Assembly: GCF_002776525.5 (NCBI RefSeq)
Contig: NC_045441.1
Span: forward strand, 83,401,954-83,465,953
Origin: Piliocolobus tephrosceles
Taxonomy: Eukaryota; Chordata; Mammalia; Primates; Cercopithecidae
Length of the DNA: 64,000 nt
Direction: 5' to 3'
Position 1 is the stretch's first letter, and the number at the start of each line of letters is the position of its first letter. The position numbers and the translations under genes are program-made. The notes beneath the pieces were generated by a model. The model ran no database searches, was not told where the DNA came from, and was given only the letters and a program-made list of their open reading frames with translations. Shown piece after piece: positions 58,525 through 64,000 of this stretch.

Positions 58525-58645
58525 TGCTACTCCATGCAACATCATTTATTAAACATCCCTCTATGTTACAAACATTTGCCAGGCGCTAAGGGATATGGCA
58601 GGGTACACAGAAAACATTATCTGCCCACTATTAAAACTTACTTCT
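58525..58645 (-). mobile_element. L2/MIR 3' end, antisense
   Basis: 'tcatttattaaacatccctctatgttacaaacatttgccaggcgc' corresponds, with changes, to 'atttattgagcacctactatgtgccaggc'. Confidence 0.55.
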
Positions 58646-59669
58646 AAATGATTTTATGTAAAATAAAAAATCTGGTTATTTTCTCAATTCACTTTCTAGA
58701 AAGTAGCTAAGTATATATAATTTCTATATGACCAATTTCAAGTTGATCCCATGAATACTTTTTGCATTGTTTAAAAGTTTTTAGCTTATTTAAACAATTA
58801 ATTGACATCAACATTTTGAATACTGCAATGATATATGTCCCAAATTACCTTAATATCTTATGAAACAGACTTTGGAGTTAATGGAGAAAATACTTATATC
58901 ATAGTTTTAATTTTTATTATTTATTTAATTTTTAGCTTATTTGGGGACCAAACCAAACTCATTGTGCACCTCAAATTTTTCGTTTGCAGAAAATTTTGTT
59001 CTGCATATGAAAATACTGACCAAATTTTATGTAACAAACAACATGTATATAATACACAAAAATGAGATGCATCATTGTTATATAACAGAATCAAATTTTA
59101 GGAAAGACCATTCTATTTTCCAAATTTTGTAATACATCATTAATTAGAATGGTGTTTTTCACTTTTAACCGAACTTGAAGTTTCTTTCAAGTTAGTAATA
59201 GAAAAAAAAATGTTTTAGACAAAATGAGAATTCTTCTAGCTAAGAAAGAGTATATAACTTTCAAAATTTATATCAATTTAGAAAAAAACACCTAATATTG
59301 ATCAGCAATATGCTATCTATTCTTTAAACTGTGAAAAAGACACAGGGGCCCATCAATAGTAAATGATCGGTGATAAACTGACTGGAAACGTAAGTAAATA
59401 TTTTCCCAGCCAAAAAAGGAATAGAGAAAACGTTTAACAAAGATATACTCCTTGGTCCAGGATTAGAATGAATGTGAAAGTGGTTTGGGAGAGAAGACCA
59501 GCATATATAAGAGAATAATGGATAATAAATGTTTATTGGATCAGATAGAATTTCTTTAGCAGGGTGAATTTTGTTTGGGAATAGTATTTTCTAAAGTTAG
59601 CTAGTGAATAGAAGTTTAGGTTTTGGATAAAAAATTGTATGTTTATAAATAAGAAATTATGGCATATTG
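58646..59669. other. No feature recognised
   Basis: AT-rich; frames at 58835-59132 unsupported. Confidence 0.45.
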
Positions 59670-60188
59670 TATTTTCCGGAAATGGTTACTGCAATATATC
59701 CAATCCCACGTGCCTTTCTTAAAACATGAGCTTGATATTCCTCCCATTGTGTAGTGGCTTCTAACTCTCTCCCCTTGAACGCAGGCAAACCTCTTCAGTG
59801 ACTGCTTCAACCAATAAAATACAAAAGAAATGATTCCGTGTGATCTCGAAGGCTAGGTCCTAAAAATGTTGTGCGCTTTGCCTTGCTCACTTGAATGCTA
59901 GCTCCTGGAATTCAAACACTATGCTGTGAGAAATCCAGCAATTTCAGACAACATCCCGAGCTGAGGTTGCAGCCAACAGCCCCTATCATCCACTAGACAT
60001 GTGACCCCAGATCCCAGGCCTCCAGTAAACCTAGCAAGCCAGCTCAGCTGACATTGTGTGGAGAAGAGATAAGCTGTTTCCACTGAGTCCTGCCCAAATT
60101 GGAGTTCCATGAACATTAGTTTTATTGTTTATTTAACCACTAAGGTTTGGGTGAATGATTATGCAGCACTGTGGAAAAATAATACATA
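59670..60188 (+). mobile_element. MLT1-type MaLR LTR
   Basis: Sense MLT1 LTR landmarks in order: 'ccaataaaatacaaaagaaatg' (the 'ccaatgggatg' region), 'ccccagatcccaggcctcc', 'agctcagctgaca', 'tttaaccactaaggtttggg' and the end 'gattatgcagcac...aataatacat'. Old, with no internal region. Confidence 0.75.
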
Positions 60189-61171
60189 TGTAATCGGGAA
60201 AATAATATACATGTATATAAGCTCTTTGTATCATTTATTATTCATTAATTTATGTACCAAAATTTATTGGATAGCTACTGGTAAAAATGTACTAGTAGGC
60301 CAATCACTGTGCTAGTCACTGGATGTGCAAGTAGCAATAAGATATATATTCACCACACTGCCTGGCATAGATTTTTTTATGGGTCTATAATACTTTTTGG
60401 TGTGAGAAATACCAATAGAAACCCAATTCACTAAGCCAAAAAGAGAATTATTAACAATCTTAATCATTTTTGGAAGAAGTTATAGGATATCTGTCAACAA
60501 TAAAATTGCTGATTTACTTCGTATATCGTAATTTTAAAGAATCCGTGAAGGCTCAACTATGAACATAACTGGAAAATAAACATATTGTGACTAGAAATAA
60601 TTTCAGTTACTTATTTATTTGTTCATTTTTGTGAATACATCAGAATGAATTTATTCAAATAAATTTACCCCGTATAGGAGTCACTTCTGGAAGATTTGTA
60701 TTTGTCCAGCTGAAAACATTTTGTGACTCAATGGCAGTTTAATAAAAGGAGGTTTATAAATCAAAGGGAGATCGAATATTTTAATTATATCTAATTTTTG
60801 ATCTCCAAATTATCATTACACTCCAACTTAATTAGTAACTTTAAGATTTGATCTCCATATAGAATTTTTTTTTAATCTATACTCACTCTCAAAGACAGGA
60901 CTGCTGTCACTGAACATATTAAAAAGAGAGTGACAATGCTTCTAAGGGGAAGCACAAATTGTTTTCAGTAACAAATGAGTTATTGAGATACTTATATAGG
61001 TTACTAATATAATGTCTTTAAATTGGTCTCATTTAGCTGTGTATGTTTGGGTATATTTGATAAAATCCAGAAATCTTATCTTCATGCCTTGCAAATTTAG
61101 CTTAATGAAATCTAAAAATGTGAACTTTTAAACCTTAGTGTGACTCATAAGGTAATTCTTAATGGAAATAA
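60189..61171. other. No feature recognised
   Basis: AT-rich; a 68-codon frame at 60109-60315 is unsupported. Confidence 0.45.
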
Positions 61172-61775
61172 TAATGGAATGAAGATACATGCATGTATAT
61201 GTTCATCACATCCCTATTTACAATAGCAAAGACATGGAATCAACTCAAATGCCCATCAATCATAGACTGGATGAAGAAAATGTTATATATATGTGTGTGT
61301 GTGTGTGTATATATATGTATATATGTGTTTGTATATATATGTATATGTGTGTGTATATACACACACACACATACCATAGAATACTATGAATATATACTAT
61401 ACATAAAAAGGAACAAGATCATGTCCTTTACAAGGACATGAATGGAACAGAGGGCTATTATCCTTAGCAAACTAATGCAGGAGCAGAAAACCAAATATCT
61501 CATGTTCTCTCTCACTTATTAGTGGGAGCTGAATATTGAGAACACATAGACACAGGGAGAGAAATACACACTGCAGCCTGTCAGGGGTACGAGGGGAAGG
61601 AGATCATCAGGGTAAATAGCTAATGCACGTGGGGCTTGATACCTAAGGGATGGGAAGACAGGTGCAGCAAACCACCATGGCATACATTTACCTATGTAAC
61701 AAATTTGCACATCCTGCACATGTATCCGGAACTTAAAATAAAATAAAATAAAAATTTTTAAAAATAAAGAAAGCT
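61172..61775 (+). mobile_element. Primate LINE-1 3' end with internal microsatellite
   Basis: Sense end of the second reading frame ('caatagcaaagacatggaatcaac', 'gatagactggatgaagaaaat'-like) followed by the 3' UTR ('ctcacttattagtgggagctgaa', 'agggataggaagacaggtgcagcaaaccaccatggc'-like) and an AAAAT-type tail (phrases lightly changed). 5'-truncated, reading frame broken. Confidence 0.9.
61283..61374. repeat. TG/TA microsatellite inside LINE-1
   Basis: TATATG and GTGTGT units ending in a complementary CACACA run, so the tract can fold back on itself. It expands the point where LINE-1 normally reads 'gcacatatacacc'. Confidence 0.9.
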
Positions 61776-63329
61776 ATAATTGCCTTAAAATAAAATGTTA
61801 AATACAATAAAAAGTACATAATTTAACCCAAACAGAAAAATGAATATTTAACAGTGTGAACATATAATATTTAATATTCATGTAACAACAGACATATAAC
61901 ATATACTTATATAAAGCCAATGATCATATTACATTCAAGTGGTGTGGCTAGCACCATTCTAATTCTTTTCTTTTTATATGAATACTTGACAACAGACTGC
62001 CCTGTTGATGATCCTATCCTTGTTTCAGAGTTGACATTCAAGAAGGTAATAGATTTCTTGCAGAATAACTTAAACAACATTATTTGAAAGGAAAAACTCT
62101 TCCAGGGTGAATTCTAACATTCTACTATCATCACTTTAATAAAAAAGGCATCTGGATACCTTCATGGAGCATCATTGCTTAATACAAATAGAATTTGACA
62201 TCCAGTGACTGTATCATAACTCTACAAACACAAAATCACATTTCAATTAAGTTAAACCGATCACTAGCAGTTGAATGTCCCAATTTCCACAAGGAAGTGG
62301 AAATGAAGCAGCCTATCACCAACCTCACATAGCCAAGTACTTTCAAATCATTTCATATTGTATTAAATAATTTAATGCAGAATTAAAGTTCTCCCCCTTG
62401 TGGTCAGTTACTTAAATTTCCTGATTGTGGACAGGATGTATGTAGTAAATACAGTGCACAGATTTTAAGAGCATACAGAGAGAACCCAAGAAGCACCTTT
62501 CAAATATCTGTTTGACTCCTCTTATTCCACAGGTAAAGATTCTGAGACCTAAACACATAAAGGTGTTTTGCCAATGGTAAAAGGAAGTATAACAGTATAC
62601 CGGTATAACTGTAACAGCAGTAACAGTAAAAGCAAGTTAACTGTATTCTCCCATTTAGGGTCTTGTGATCATTAACTTCACCACATTAATTATGCCAACA
62701 TTTATTCCTCTACAAGTAAGTAACTTTAAGCAAATTATGCCTGTCTACTCACTTTTTCTCATCAGTTTAGAATTTTTAATTGGTATGGGCAGTTTAGAGT
62801 ATCTGAGAAAAATTTTATATTGGCTGGCCTCATGTTGAGTTACTATATAAAAAAACTAGTTCTTATTACTGTTCTCTGTGTTTTCTTATTTATTTGAAAG
62901 ACCAAGTTCGATACATTTTATTTTAGTTATTTGTTTTGTTGTTAATTTCTAACAATGGTTGTACTTTGGATTTATTAATATGCTTTCGCTAGTATGTTTC
63001 CATATAGATAGAAACTTAAAAGAGATTTTCCATATAATTTAGACAAATATATTTTATTTAAGCATAAGTAGCTACAAATTTCAAATGAAAAGAAACCATT
63101 TTTAACTGAATGTGAATATTTATAGAATTAGTTCACCTATATTTTCAGTTGAAAAGATTACCGTTTATCCTTAAAGAGGATATGAAGAGAGTAATAGTGT
63201 TGTCAAGGCATCCTTCTCTTTCCCTGATCACTCTAGTTGCATGCTTCTCTAATGCATTCTAATTAATGCCATGACCTCAACTCTCATCTAAGAGATAATG
63301 ACTTCAAATACATATTTATATCTTCACTA
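61776..63329. other. No clear feature; weak MIR/L3-like patch near 62.5 kb
   Basis: 'ttattccacaggtaaagattctgagacctaaaca' at about 62523 recalls the MIR/L3 antisense core. Otherwise AT-rich and unassigned. Confidence 0.35.
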
Positions 63330-63790
63330 ATTCATTTAACAAATATGTATTGTACAACTATGTTGTCTGCATTGCTGCCTACACCCTGAAGATACAATGG
63401 TAAAAAAAAAAACAAGGCCAGTGTTTCCAGTGGGCATATACTCTGGAAGAGGAAAACAAACAAACAAATAGAGAAAATGATTTCAGATGATTTCATGTGC
63501 TCTAAAAAAAGTCATAATATTGACAGTGACTAATGGGTCTGGTTTACATTTGGTGGTCAGTGAAGCCTTCTCAAACTGAGATTTGAATGAAAAGAGCTGG
63601 GATGGTAATGGTCAGAACATTCCATATGACAGAAAAAGTGCAAAGGCACTGGGGAAGGAGCAAGCTTGGTGTGTTGAAGGACAGAAGGAATACCAGAGAG
63701 ACCAGAGTACTGGAAGCAAGAGGGGAGGGAGGTTGGTGAGAGTGGCCAGAGATACACTATGTAGGGACTTGTAGGCTTAATTAGGGGGTC
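63330..63790 (-). mobile_element. L2 LINE 3' part, antisense
   Basis: From the 3' end ('tcatttaacaaatatgtattg') through 'acaaacaaacaaatagag', 'ggtggtcagtgaagccttctc', 'gtgcaaaggcactgggg', 'gcttggtgtgttgaagg' and 'atgtagggacttgtaggc', all in antisense L2 order. The best-preserved L2 in the window. The short frames across it are relics. Confidence 0.78.
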
Positions 63791-64000
63791 TGGATTTAAT
63801 TCTATGTGTTTTCTTCACTACTACACCAAATTCCACCTGGCCTCCAGGCCTCATGCAGGGCCTTCTCAAGAAGTCCCACTGGAACTCCTCAGGCATCTGC
63901 ATCTCCACATGCACTAGATGAATGCATCATTCCCTGCTGCCACTACTCCTTCAACCTACCCCTCCCCACCCCCTCCTTGTTGCTATAAAATGAACCACTC
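63791..64000. other. C/T-rich sequence at window end, unassigned
   Basis: GC-richer than average and may continue beyond the window. No gene or repeat named; the frame at 63806-63988 is unsupported. Confidence 0.35.

Noticed and set aside
1..64000. Exons of the presumed host gene ZNF804B, and tRNA, snRNA or rRNA genes
   Set aside because: No zinc-finger coding exon and no tRNA, U6, Y, 7SK or 5S-like sequence was seen on either strand; host-intron status rests on remembered gene order only.

Overview
The window looks like primate nuclear DNA, most likely human or a great ape. It is AT-rich, sparse in genes, and filled with Alu, LINE-1, L2, MIR, MaLR LTR and MER DNA-transposon copies in both orientations. 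The one gene I recognise with confidence is an intact 253-codon reading frame at 57036-57797 (+), matching in length and sequence character the testis-expressed protein TEX47 (formerly C7orf62) of human 7q21.13. From memory, that locus lies inside a long intron of ZNF804B, in the opposite orientation. If so, most of this window is intron of a minus-strand host gene, and none of the host's exons is visible here. Sequence alone does not separate human from another ape.

Layout. 1-13 kb: a long antisense LINE-1 of old (L1M/HAL1-like) type at 1.9-3.6 kb, a 5'-truncated Alu, a MER5A copy, a Z-DNA-prone TG tract and one internally deleted Alu. 13-16 kb: four MIR copies, then a degenerate stretch with a hAT-like signature and an isolated LINE-1 5' end. 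18-25 kb: old LINE-1 3' ends and an L2 split by a LINE-1 fragment. 27-30 kb: a MaLR solo LTR between two related copies of an unclassified sequence, then an Alu. 33-43 kb: Alus, LINE-1 3' ends, a decayed ~60-bp minisatellite (35.9-36.6 kb), an AT-rich unstable tract and a compound GGTA/GATA microsatellite. 45-53 kb: L2, MIR, a second MaLR LTR and MER elements. 54-58 kb: the gene-bearing part. 58-64 kb: L2, an MLT1 LTR, a LINE-1 3' end and another L2.

The most interesting part is 54.2-57.8 kb. Besides TEX47, the minus strand carries exon-like segments with consensus splice sites. The clearest is 55175-55412, an 80-residue open segment with two predicted membrane helices, a strong acceptor and a GTAAGT donor. 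Possible companions lie at 56191-56275 and 54266-54491, and their phases are compatible. I do not recognise the protein. It could be an unannotated or dying membrane-protein gene arranged head-to-head with TEX47. Between the two, at 55763-55849, lies a three-copy 29-bp tandem array built on a 20-bp palindrome.

Repeat family names were assigned by recalling consensus sequences, without a database search. Family level (Alu, L1, L2, MIR, MaLR) is more reliable than subfamily, and repeat boundaries are approximate.
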